Source: an uncultured Collinsella sp.
GTDB lineage: Bacteria > Actinomycetota > Coriobacteriia > Coriobacteriales > Coriobacteriaceae
Direction of reading: 5' to 3'
Assembly: GCA_900551205.1 (NCBI GenBank)
Contig: URUW01000050.1
Coordinates: 1-10,396, forward strand
DNA: 10,396 nt
A program made the position numbers and the translations under genes. The notes under the pieces are model-generated. The model had not been told where the DNA came from and did no database searches. It worked only from the letters and a program-made list of their open reading frames with translations. Shown here one piece after another: positions 5,276 to 10,396 of the stretch. Each line of letters begins with the position of its first letter. Positions within the stretch are counted from its first letter, which is position 1.

Positions 5276-6979
5276 ATGAGCAATCCCTCGAACCGCGCTT
5301 CGATGCGCGGGCAACTCACGCTGCGCGGCGTCGTCATCGGCGTCCTTGGCTGCGTGATCATCACGGCAAGCTCGGCCTACACGGCCCTCAAGATGGGTGC
5401 ACTCCCCTGGCCGATTATTTTCGCTGCCGTCATCTCGCTGTTCTTCCTGAAGCTCATGGGCAACGCCAGCCTCAACGAGGCCAACGTCACCCACACCATC
5501 ATGTCCGCGGGCGCCATGGTCGCCGGCGGCCTGGCGTTTACCATCCCGGGCGCCTGGATGCTGGGCTATGCCGACCAGATCAGCTGGCTCGACATGTTTA
5601 TCGTGGCACTCGCCGGCACCATCTTGGGCCTGCTGGCAACGGCGCTCATCCACCGCCACTTTATCGTGGACGCCGCGCTGGAGTTTCCCACCGGCAATGC
5701 CGCAGCTCAGACCCTGCGCGCCACCGAGGCCGGCGGCAAGACCGGCAAGCAGCTCTTTGGCTCCATGGCCATCGCAGGCATCTACAGCGTGCTTCGCGAC
5801 GCTCTGGGCGTGGTGCCCAGCATGCTGTGCACGCTCAATATCCCCGGCGTGACCTTTGCCATCTATAACTCGCCCATGCTGCTCTCCATCGGCTTTTTGA
5901 TGGGCTTCGCCCCGGTTGCCTTCTGGTTTGCCGGCGCGCTGCTAGGTAACTTTGGCATCATCGTGGGCGGCACCGCTGCCGGTCTATTCGACGTTGTGAC
6001 TGCGCAGGGCATCGTCAAATCACTCGGCATGGGCCTCATGATGGGCTTTGGCGTCGCCGTCGTCCTCAAGGACATCCTGCCGCAGGTCGCCGGCATCGCC
6101 CGCGGCCTCGCCGCCGACAGCTCCAGCGACACCGACGAGCAGTCGCTCATCTCGGGCTCGCTTAAGCTCGACGCCGGCATCATCGGCCTGGGTACTGCCG
6201 CCATCGCCGTGATCGTCGCCATCGCGCTCGACCTTGGCCCCGTCCCGGCCGTCATCGTCACGCTGTTCACCTTTGTCACCACCATCATGAGCGCGCAGAG
6301 CTGCGGCCAGACGGGCATCGACCCCATGGAGATCTTCGGCCTCATCGTCATGCTCATCGTGGCTGCCTTCGCACAGATCGCCCAGGTCAAGCTGTTCTTT
6401 ATCGCCGGCATCGTGGCCGTGGCATGCGGCCTTGCGGGCGACGTCATGAACGACTTTAAGGCCGGCGCCGTGCTGGGCACCAATCCGCGTGCGCAGTGGA
6501 TCGGCCAGGCCATCGGCGGCATTGTGGGCGCCCTGGTCGCCGCTGCCGTCATGGTCGCGCTCGTCACCGCCTATGGTCCGGACGCCTTCGGCCCCGACAA
6601 GAGCTTTGTGGCCGCGCAGGCAAGCGTGGTCGCCACCATGGCCTCGGGCATCCCGAGCGTGCCGTGGTTCGCAGGCGGCTTTATCGCCGGCATCGTCATG
6701 TACTGGCTCGGCATTCCGGCCATGATGATCGGCCTAGGCGTGTACCTGCCGTTCTACATGTCGCTCACGGCCTTCTTGGGCTCCTGCGTCAAGCTCGCCT
6801 ACGACAAGTGGGCCGCACGCCGCGACGCCGCTGCCGGTCTTTCGGACGAGGAGAAGGCCTCCAAGGATGCCGCCTTCCAGGAGCAGGGCCTGGTCGTCGC
6901 CAGCGGCCTGCTCGGCGGCGAGTCCATCGTCGGCGTTATCCTGGCGTTTGTCTCTGTTGGTCTGAGCCTGCTAGGGTAG
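5276..6979 (+). CDS. OPT-family oligopeptide/metal-chelate transporter
   Basis: A 567-residue integral membrane protein of the OPT superfamily, which imports small peptides or metal-ligand complexes driven by the proton gradient. Hydrophobic segments fill most of the chain (for example 17-35, 46-61, 74-98, 107-127, 196-240, 248-275, 299-339, 352-388, 406-432, 461-504, 539-566). Family landmarks are EFPTGNAAAQTL at 136-147 (the OPT P-S/T-G-x-A box), SCGQTGIDPMEIFG at 342-355, GDVMNDFKAGAVLGTNPR at 388-405 and GLGVYLPFYMS at 486-496. Two polar stretches, about 279-297 and 511-536, are probable loops. The start is an ATG six bases after AAAGGAG. It is monocistronic: a strong terminator follows. 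Substrate cannot be told from sequence; divergence from coaX is the only contextual clue. Confidence 0.93.
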   Translation: MSNPSNRASMRGQLTLRGVVIGVLGCVIITASSAYTALKMGALPWPIIFAAVISLFFLKLMGNASLNEANVTHTIMSAGAMVAGGLAFTIPGAWMLGYADQISWLDMFIVALAGTILGLLATALIHRHFIVDAALEFPTGNAAAQTLRATEAGGKTGKQLFGSMAIAGIYSVLRDALGVVPSMLCTLNIPGVTFAIYNSPMLLSIGFLMGFAPVAFWFAGALLGNFGIIVGGTAAGLFDVVTAQGIVKSLGMGLMMGFGVAVVLKDILPQVAGIARGLAADSSSDTDEQSLISGSLKLDAGIIGLGTAAIAVIVAIALDLGPVPAVIVTLFTFVTTIMSAQSCGQTGIDPMEIFGLIVMLIVAAFAQIAQVKLFFIAGIVAVACGLAGDVMNDFKAGAVLGTNPRAQWIGQAIGGIVGALVAAAVMVALVTAYGPDAFGPDKSFVAAQASVVATMASGIPSVPWFAGGFIAGIVMYWLGIPAMMIGLGVYLPFYMSLTAFLGSCVKLAYDKWAARRDAAAGLSDEEKASKDAAFQEQGLVVASGLLGGESIVGVILAFVSVGLSLLG

Positions 6980-7004
6980 GCTGAACAACAACGCACCAGC
7001 GCAG

Positions 7005-7042
7005 AGCGCGGGGTCGGAATCAAACCGGCCCCGCGCTTTTTT
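7005..7042 (+). terminator. Strong intrinsic terminator of the OPT gene
   Basis: Arms 7005-7017 (AGCGCGGGGTCGG) and 7025-7037 (CCGGCCCCGCGCT) pair along 13 positions with a single T-G wobble around a 7-base loop. Six T residues follow (7037-7042). It lies 26 bases after the OPT stop and separates that gene from the DUF389 gene. Confidence 0.92.
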
Positions 7043-7118
7043 GTCTATTTGACTCTTATGATCCTCACGGCGTTTTAGCCATGTCGATTGGCCTGACTTC
7101 CAGGTCAACAAACCTTGT

Positions 7119-7147
7119 CTGACACCTCGCCTAACGCGGTGTAGAGT
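7119..7147 (+). promoter_or_regulatory. Promoter of the DUF389 gene
   Basis: CTGACA at 7119-7124 matches a -35 in 5 of 6 bases. After exactly 17 bases comes TAGAGT at 7142-7147, a 4-of-6 match to a -10. Transcription would start near 7154, about 40 bases before the ATG at 7195. The ribosome site GAGGT (7186-7190) lies inside that leader. Confidence 0.6.
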
Positions 7148-7194
7148 AAAGACGACAGACGCAAGAAGCGGCTCAGAAGCTAAACGAGGTAAGC

Positions 7195-8334
7195 ATGGAA
7201 CTCGACAAACAACAGATCAAGCGGCTGCGCGAGCGTCATCATCGTCGTCACGGTATACGCCCTGCACACAGCGAGGCCATGGAGAATGCCACCCGTTTCC
7301 TTAAGCAGGCGTTCAACATACGCGAGGGACGCGCGCCCTATCACGTGATTCGCAAGCGCTTTGTAAACGGGGCGCGCCTGACTGGCTCACACTTATGCAT
7401 CCTGATCATTGCCATGTTGATCGCGAGCATCGGCCTCGATATCGACTCGGACATTGCCATCGTGGGCGCCATGCTCATCTGTCCGCTCATGGGCTCGGTC
7501 CTTGCCATGGCATACGGCATCGCCACGCTCGACCGCGAGATTGCCGTCGAGGCAATTGCCGGCCTCGCGCTGCAGATGGTCTTTTGTCTAATCACGTCCA
7601 CGCTGTACTTTAAGCTCTCGCCCCTTGGCACCACCACGGCCGCCATCATCGACAACTCGACACCGACTGTGTGGGACCTTGCCGTCGCGCTCGCGGGCGG
7701 CTTTGCGGGCGGACTGGGCAACTCGCGCGACCAGGAACCCGCCACGCTCATCGCCGGCGTGGCCGTGGCGACCGCGCTCATGCCGCCCCTGTGCGCGGCG
7801 GGCTATGGCATCGCCATCGCGAGCGGGTCGCTGTTTCTCTCGGCCCTCTACGAGTTTGGCATCAACGTCGTCTTTATCGCGCTGGCGGCCGAAGCCGTAC
7901 TACTTCTTTTGCGCGTGCCGCTCAAGCGCGACCTCAACGGCGACGGCATTGTGACCGCCGAGGAAAATGCCGAGGTCGATGAGCTGTCACACAAGGTGCG
8001 CCGCCGCATCATCGTGGGTACGGTGATCTTTGCCATCCCCTGCATCGTCATGACCGCGGGGTCCATTGGCTCGGCACAGGCCGGCGTGCAGGACGGCTAC
8101 GGCGTCACCGAAACCACGCGCGAGCTTGCCGCGGTGCTGCCGGGCTTTAAGGATTACACCGTTGCCGTCGAGACCTCGGCCACCGAAGGCGAGGAGGAGG
8201 GCCTTGTCGAGCGCGAGGTTGTCGCCCACGTGACGACAAGCGAGGCGCTTGGGGCACACGACCGCCGTGTAGCCCGCAAGCTCATCGACCTCAATGTGCC
8301 CGAGCTCGATCGCGTGGAGTTTGATGTGCAGTAA
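7195..8334 (+). CDS. DUF389 (TIGR00341-type) membrane protein with an EF-hand-like loop
   Basis: A 379-residue polytopic protein of the DUF389 family, whose biochemical role is not established. After a basic, histidine-rich N-terminus (RERHHRRHG, 12-20), hydrophobic segments lie at about 65-82, 86-110, 117-140, 160-176, 182-208, 213-240 and 271-293. A soluble acidic C-terminal domain of about 85 residues follows. Family landmarks are GAMLICPLMGSV (91-102) and AGVAVATALMPPLCAAGYG (187-205). Between the last two membrane segments, residues 246-257 read DLNGDGIVTAEE. This matches the calcium-binding EF-hand loop at positions 1, 3, 5, 6, 7, 9 and 12 and is flanked by potential helices (EAVLLLLRVPLK and NAEVDELSHKV). 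The ATG follows GAGGT by four bases. It has its own promoter, and no downstream gene shares its direction. Confidence 0.9.
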   Translation: MELDKQQIKRLRERHHRRHGIRPAHSEAMENATRFLKQAFNIREGRAPYHVIRKRFVNGARLTGSHLCILIIAMLIASIGLDIDSDIAIVGAMLICPLMGSVLAMAYGIATLDREIAVEAIAGLALQMVFCLITSTLYFKLSPLGTTTAAIIDNSTPTVWDLAVALAGGFAGGLGNSRDQEPATLIAGVAVATALMPPLCAAGYGIAIASGSLFLSALYEFGINVVFIALAAEAVLLLLRVPLKRDLNGDGIVTAEENAEVDELSHKVRRRIIVGTVIFAIPCIVMTAGSIGSAQAGVQDGYGVTETTRELAAVLPGFKDYTVAVETSATEGEEEGLVEREVVAHVTTSEALGAHDRRVARKLIDLNVPELDRVEFDVQ

Positions 8335-8408
8335 TACGCGACGTGGGATGGATGCGCGCAGCCGCGAGTCACGACATGGCGCAGACGTGACGCGGGCCAC
8401 GAGCAAAT

Positions 8409-8440
8409 AGCGGGGCGCGGTCCATGGCCGCGCCCCCGCT
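8409..8440. terminator. GC-rich hairpin between convergent genes
   Basis: AGCGGGGCGCGG (8409-8420) pairs with CCGCGCCCCCGCT (8428-8440) with one bulged base and a 7-base loop. It lies in the 126-base gap between the DUF389 gene and the convergent small gene. No U-run follows on either strand (CGCTGATTTATT on plus, ATTTGCTCG on minus). It is therefore likely to protect 3' ends or to terminate weakly in both directions. Confidence 0.5.
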
Positions 8441-8460
8441 CGCTGATTTATTGCCGTGAA

Positions 8461-8910
8461 TCATCTGTCCGCATCGACATCGCCAGACTCCACTGTAAAC
8501 GCCGGACCGGTACTCACCAGATAAAAACGGGTCACCCTGGTATCTCTAAATAGGTAGAGCAAGCCCTGATCGCGTCGGCGCGAAATATACGCCACGTGGA
8601 CCGTACCGAATTCTTCGCCGTTTTCCTTCTTTAATATCAGGATGTTGGGGTCATCCGTACGCTTAAACTGCCCGTCTGTGCAGATTCCGTCTTGGTCGAC
8701 CAGCTGCCATCGACAGTTGTCCTCCTCAAGAAAAGCCAGGGTTTCCCGACTCGTTTTGTCATCCCGATAGTAACCGTCAATGGCAAAGCCTTCGGAAACG
8801 CATTCCTGCATATAGGATGTTTCTCGATTTATAGCAAACTGCCCTGCAGCGCCCAGGAGCACAGCCAGGCAGACCACTGCGAGGGCTATCGAGATAGTAC
8901 GGCGGTTCAT
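8461..8910 (-). CDS. Hypothetical small exported or membrane-anchored protein
   Basis: I do not recognise this 149-residue protein. Residues 1-4 are charged (MNRR) and 5-25 form one hydrophobic helix (ISIALAVVCLAVLLGAAGQFA), a signal-anchor or signal peptide with no lipobox, so the rest should be outside the membrane. The remaining about 120 residues are rich in alternating polar and hydrophobic stretches (GYYRDD, RWQLVDQDG, FGTVHVAYISRR, GLLYLFRDTRV) suggesting a small beta-sheet or barrel fold. Cys37, Cys66 and Cys77 are present. It looks less GC-rich than its neighbours. No Shine-Dalgarno stands before its ATG (GGGCTGGTTGAC), whereas a good one 40 bases further up serves a 12-codon frame ending one base before this ATG. 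The frame extended upstream meets TAA before any start. The DUF389 gene is convergent to it. Confidence 0.7.
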   Translation of the reverse strand: MNRRTISIALAVVCLAVLLGAAGQFAINRETSYMQECVSEGFAIDGYYRDDKTSRETLAFLEEDNCRWQLVDQDGICTDGQFKRTDDPNILILKKENGEEFGTVHVAYISRRRDQGLLYLFRDTRVTRFYLVSTGPAFTVESGDVDADR

Positions 8911-8911
8911 G

Positions 8912-8950
8912 TCAACCAGCCCGATACTTGTTTAACGGAGTGCAAAACAT
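8912..8950 (-). CDS. Possible 12-codon leader reading frame coupled to the small hypothetical gene
   Basis: On the minus strand GGAGGT (8963-8958), seven bases and then ATG (8950) open a frame reading MFCTPLNKYRAG, with TGA at 8914-8912. One base separates that stop from the ATG of the 149-codon gene (TGACATG). The strong ribosome site here, and the lack of one at the main gene, suggest translational coupling or a leader peptide. The two starts are 40 bases apart and so out of frame with each other, and no fusion is possible without a frameshift. The peptide has no obvious run of one amino acid. Confidence 0.4.
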   Translation of the reverse strand: MFCTPLNKYRAG

Positions 8951-9001
8951 ACTTGGTACCTCCGGTATCATGACGAACGTCACCTACGGCCTGCCGGCAA
9001 T

Positions 9002-9036
9002 CATATGTTTACAACATCAAACCATATGGTTACAAC
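9002..9036. repeat. Tandem direct repeat CATATG[T/G]TTACAAC, 21-base period
   Basis: Two 14-base copies at 9002-9015 and 9023-9036 differ at one position and are spaced exactly two helical turns apart. The first also sits in a 13-base dyad, ATGTT-TAC-AACAT (9005-9017). The pattern fits paired sites for a DNA-binding protein on one face of the helix. They lie 40-75 bases upstream of the ribosome site of the leader frame on the minus strand, a reasonable place for an activator or repressor. Confidence 0.45.
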
Positions 9037-9143
9037 TCGTTGGAGATAGGTTCCATGAACGGACGATAATTTGCGGCGAACGGCTACATATGTTCATTAT
9101 CTCAGGGTTCTGGAGGCAATTTTTGGTGCCACCGAGACGTTGT

Positions 9144-9274
9144 TTTCGGAAGTATGCGGCAAATTCCGGAGCCCTCGAGCACACCCCGGTTTTTCACCAA
9201 TAAAACCGCAGGTACAAAGCTTGGGCATATCCAGTGTGCTCGGCCTATTCAAATTTTGCCGCATACTTCCGAAA
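9144..9274. repeat. Nested inverted repeat element, 20 + 9 + 7 bp arms
   Basis: The outer arms, 9144-9163 and 9255-9274 (TTTCGGAAGTATGCGGCAAA and its complement), match at all 20 positions. Two more A/T pairs follow after a one-base bulge. Inside them CGAGCACAC (9176-9184) pairs with GTGTGCTCG (9234-9242), and CGGTTTT (9187-9193) pairs with AAAACCG (9202-9208). The 131-base unit would fold as a long branched hairpin in DNA or RNA on either strand. It encodes no transposase. Options are a small non-autonomous palindromic element or an intergenic repeat spread in this genus, a structured RNA, or an RNA processing site. A plain terminator is unlikely because no U-run follows the outer stem. Confidence 0.75.
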
Positions 9275-9326
9275 TCCGAGTCCGCTGAAGGCGCCTGCAA
9301 CGCTATTTACGCAACATATGTGCAAT

Positions 9327-9363
9327 AAAAACGAGTGGCAGCCGGTACGGCTACCACCCGTTT
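9327..9363 (-). terminator. Strong minus-strand terminator of the activase-like gene
   Basis: On the minus strand AAACGGGTGGTAGCCG pairs with CGGCTGCCACTCGTTT at all 16 positions, two of them G-U wobbles, around a three-base loop, and TTTTT follows. In plus-strand RNA the two wobbles become A-C mismatches, so the element is built for minus-strand transcription. It lies 28 bases after the stop of the gene entering from the right. Confidence 0.88.
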
Positions 9364-9391
9364 GCCTCATATCTAGCCCAAAGCAGGCCAA

Positions 9392-10396
9392 CTACTTCTT
9401 AATGCCGCGTCCCAGACGCTTGACGACCGATGCAACGGCCTCCTCGCTGGCCGGTCCGCAGCTCACGCAGCCATCATGGGCACGCATCTGGCCGGTGACC
9501 TCGTCCATCGCGAGCGGCGCCACCTTCTCGAGCTTAAAGCCCTTGCCGGCGCGCATGTTCTCCTTGGCCACGCTGATCATGAGCTTAATGCGGTTGAGCT
9601 GGTTGACCTCGGATGCACCGGGGTCGTAGTCCACCGCGACGATGTTGCTCTCAGGGTGCTGCCGGCGCAGCTCCTTGATCACGGCCTTACCCACCACGTG
9701 GTTGGGCAGGCACGCGAAGGGCTGCGTGCAGATGATGTTGGGCGCACCATGGTCGATCAGGTCGAGCATCTCGGCCGTGAGCAACCAGCCCTCGCCCATG
9801 TTGTTGCACACCGAAAGTACCGTACGGGCCTTTTCGGCCATGGTGCCGATGCGCTCGGGGGCCTCGAAGCGGCGGGACTTCTCGAGCATCTCCTCCACCG
9901 GCGTGCGCATCCAGTCCACAAGCTTGATGAGCGCTTGCATGCCCGCGCGCGTAGTAGCAGAGCTTCCCAGCTCGTCTTTCTGCAGCTCGGCGTTGCTCAT
10001 GGAGTAGAGGAAGAAGTCGAGCAGGCCCGGCACCACGGCCTCGCAGCCCTCGCGCTCAATGATATCGACCACGTGGTTGTTAGCCGTGGGATGGAACTTG
10101 ACCAAGATCTCACCGACCACGCCCACGCGCGGCTTGGTGCCCTCGCCCACGAGCGGCATGGTGTCGAACGCGCGGATGGCCTCGCGGCACAGCTTGGTGT
10201 AGTTGTGGCGGTTAAACTTGGGCGCCAGCTTGCGGGCACGCGCCATGTACTCTTCATAGAGCGTGTTGGCGGCACCAGGCGTGGCCTCGTACGGGCGGCA
10301 GCGGTAGAGCATCTGCATCATCACGTCGCCAAAGAGCACCGCGTAGACTGCCTGCTTAAGCAGCGCCGGCGTAATCTTAAAGCCGGGGTTGTCTTC
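9392..10396 (-). CDS. C-terminal part of an acyl-CoA dehydratase activase-related (HgdB/HgdC-like) protein
   Basis: The minus-strand frame is open from the right edge to a TAG at 9394-9392, giving 334 codons with no true N-terminus here; a GTG at 10339 is internal. The sequence fits the tail of very large (about 1,400-residue) proteins in anaerobes that join 2-hydroxyglutaryl-CoA dehydratase activase (BcrAD/BadFG ATPase) and dehydratase-like modules. Recognisable stretches, positions counted from the window edge, are NPGFKITPALLKQAVY (3-18), YRCRPYEATPG (31-41), VGVVGEILVKFHPTANNHV (about 93-111), GEGWLLTAEMLDLI (about 203-216), CTQPFACLPNH (about 225-235), VDYDPGASEVNQLNRIKLM (about 255-273), and CVSCGP near the end. 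The conserved cysteines could hold an Fe-S cluster, as in the dehydratase subunits. The substrate of this fused family is unknown. The upstream part must be sought outside the window. Confidence 0.85.
   Translation of the reverse strand, partial: EDNPGFKITPALLKQAVYAVLFGDVMMQMLYRCRPYEATPGAANTLYEEYMARARKLAPKFNRHNYTKLCREAIRAFDTMPLVGEGTKPRVGVVGEILVKFHPTANNHVVDIIEREGCEAVVPGLLDFFLYSMSNAELQKDELGSSATTRAGMQALIKLVDWMRTPVEEMLEKSRRFEAPERIGTMAEKARTVLSVCNNMGEGWLLTAEMLDLIDHGAPNIICTQPFACLPNHVVGKAVIKELRRQHPESNIVAVDYDPGASEVNQLNRIKLMISVAKENMRAGKGFKLEKVAPLAMDEVTGQMRAHDGCVSCGPASEEAVASVVKRLGRGIKK

Larger units (their letters stand above)
8951..9326. other. Gene-free, lower-GC, highly structured intergenic stretch
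   Basis: No credible gene lies between the leader frame and the terminator at 9327. Short open frames on both strands have no ribosome sites and run through the palindromes. Contents in order are: the 12-bp palindrome TGACGAACGTCA (8971-8982); two CATATG-type direct repeats (9002-9036); a GATAAT...ATTATC pairing (9065-9070 with 9096-9101); the palindrome ACATATGT (9086-9093); the nested inverted repeat (9144-9274); and a second ACATATGT (9314-9321). It is visibly more AT-rich than the rest of the window. Confidence 0.6.

Noticed and set aside
5863..6567. A 234-codon minus-strand open frame rich in Met, Ala, Pro and Thr
   Set aside because: It is the antisense of the OPT transporter. Its composition reflects complementary GCC/ATC codons, not a protein.
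7091..7110. A CCTGACTTCCAGGTCA near-palindrome upstream of the DUF389 promoter
   Set aside because: Only four bases per arm pair cleanly (TGAC/GTCA), which is common by chance in a gap this size.
9071..9328. Short open frames across the nested palindrome, 85 codons on plus and 67 on minus
   Set aside because: Neither has a Shine-Dalgarno, and both are translated straight through the inverted repeat. The arms encode unrelated peptides, so the conservation here is better explained by DNA or RNA structure.
1..10396. A defence island, CRISPR, toxin-antitoxin, phage or tRNA-linked insertion
   Set aside because: No repeats of CRISPR type, no tRNA cloverleaf, integrase, transposase or nuclease genes are visible. 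The recognised genes are metabolic or membrane proteins.

Overview
The window is about 10.4 kb of high-GC bacterial DNA, compactly coded, with Shine-Dalgarno starts and frequent GTG starts. Gene content (a CoaX-type pantothenate kinase, a eukaryote-like dCMP deaminase, a DUF389 membrane protein, and the tail of a very large 2-hydroxyglutaryl-CoA dehydratase activase-like protein) and codon use suggest an anaerobic actinobacterium of the class Coriobacteriia, perhaps Collinsella. That placement is inference from recognised families, not from a database match.

Left block, minus strand, positions 5083 down to 1: coaX, dCMP deaminase, a NifU-like Fe-S scaffold, lgt, and a large polytopic membrane protein of the DUF6020 type that runs off the left edge. 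All five point the same way, with gaps of roughly 75-110 bases. These gaps contain an internal extended -10 promoter (before the deaminase) and several hairpins, including one that overlaps the lgt stop codon. The block is therefore a loose cluster of housekeeping genes (CoA synthesis, dUMP supply, Fe-S assembly, lipoprotein maturation) more than a single-pathway operon.

Centre, plus strand, positions 5276 to 8334: an OPT-family oligopeptide transporter with its own strong terminator, then a DUF389 membrane protein with its own promoter. coaX and the transporter are divergent. Their two TATACT -10 boxes face outward around a short dyad that overlaps both poor -35 regions, so they probably share control. 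The transporter transcript has a roughly 100-base structured leader. The DUF389 protein carries a textbook EF-hand-type calcium loop between its last two membrane segments.

Right block, positions 8461 to 10396: a small, lower-GC, unrecognised exported or membrane-anchored protein on the minus strand. It has no ribosome site of its own and seems coupled to a 12-codon upstream reading frame. Next comes about 375 bases without a credible gene. This stretch holds a two-copy direct repeat and an elaborate nested inverted repeat (20 + 9 + 7 bp arms), the least explained DNA in the window. It ends with a strong minus-strand terminator and the C-terminal 334 codons of the activase-like protein, which enters from the right edge.

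The window contains no tRNA, rRNA, CRISPR array, transposase or phage gene that I can see. The best candidates for something undescribed are the nested palindromic element at 9144-9274, the coupled small gene pair at 8461-8950, the calcium-loop DUF389 protein and the shared coaX/OPT control region.
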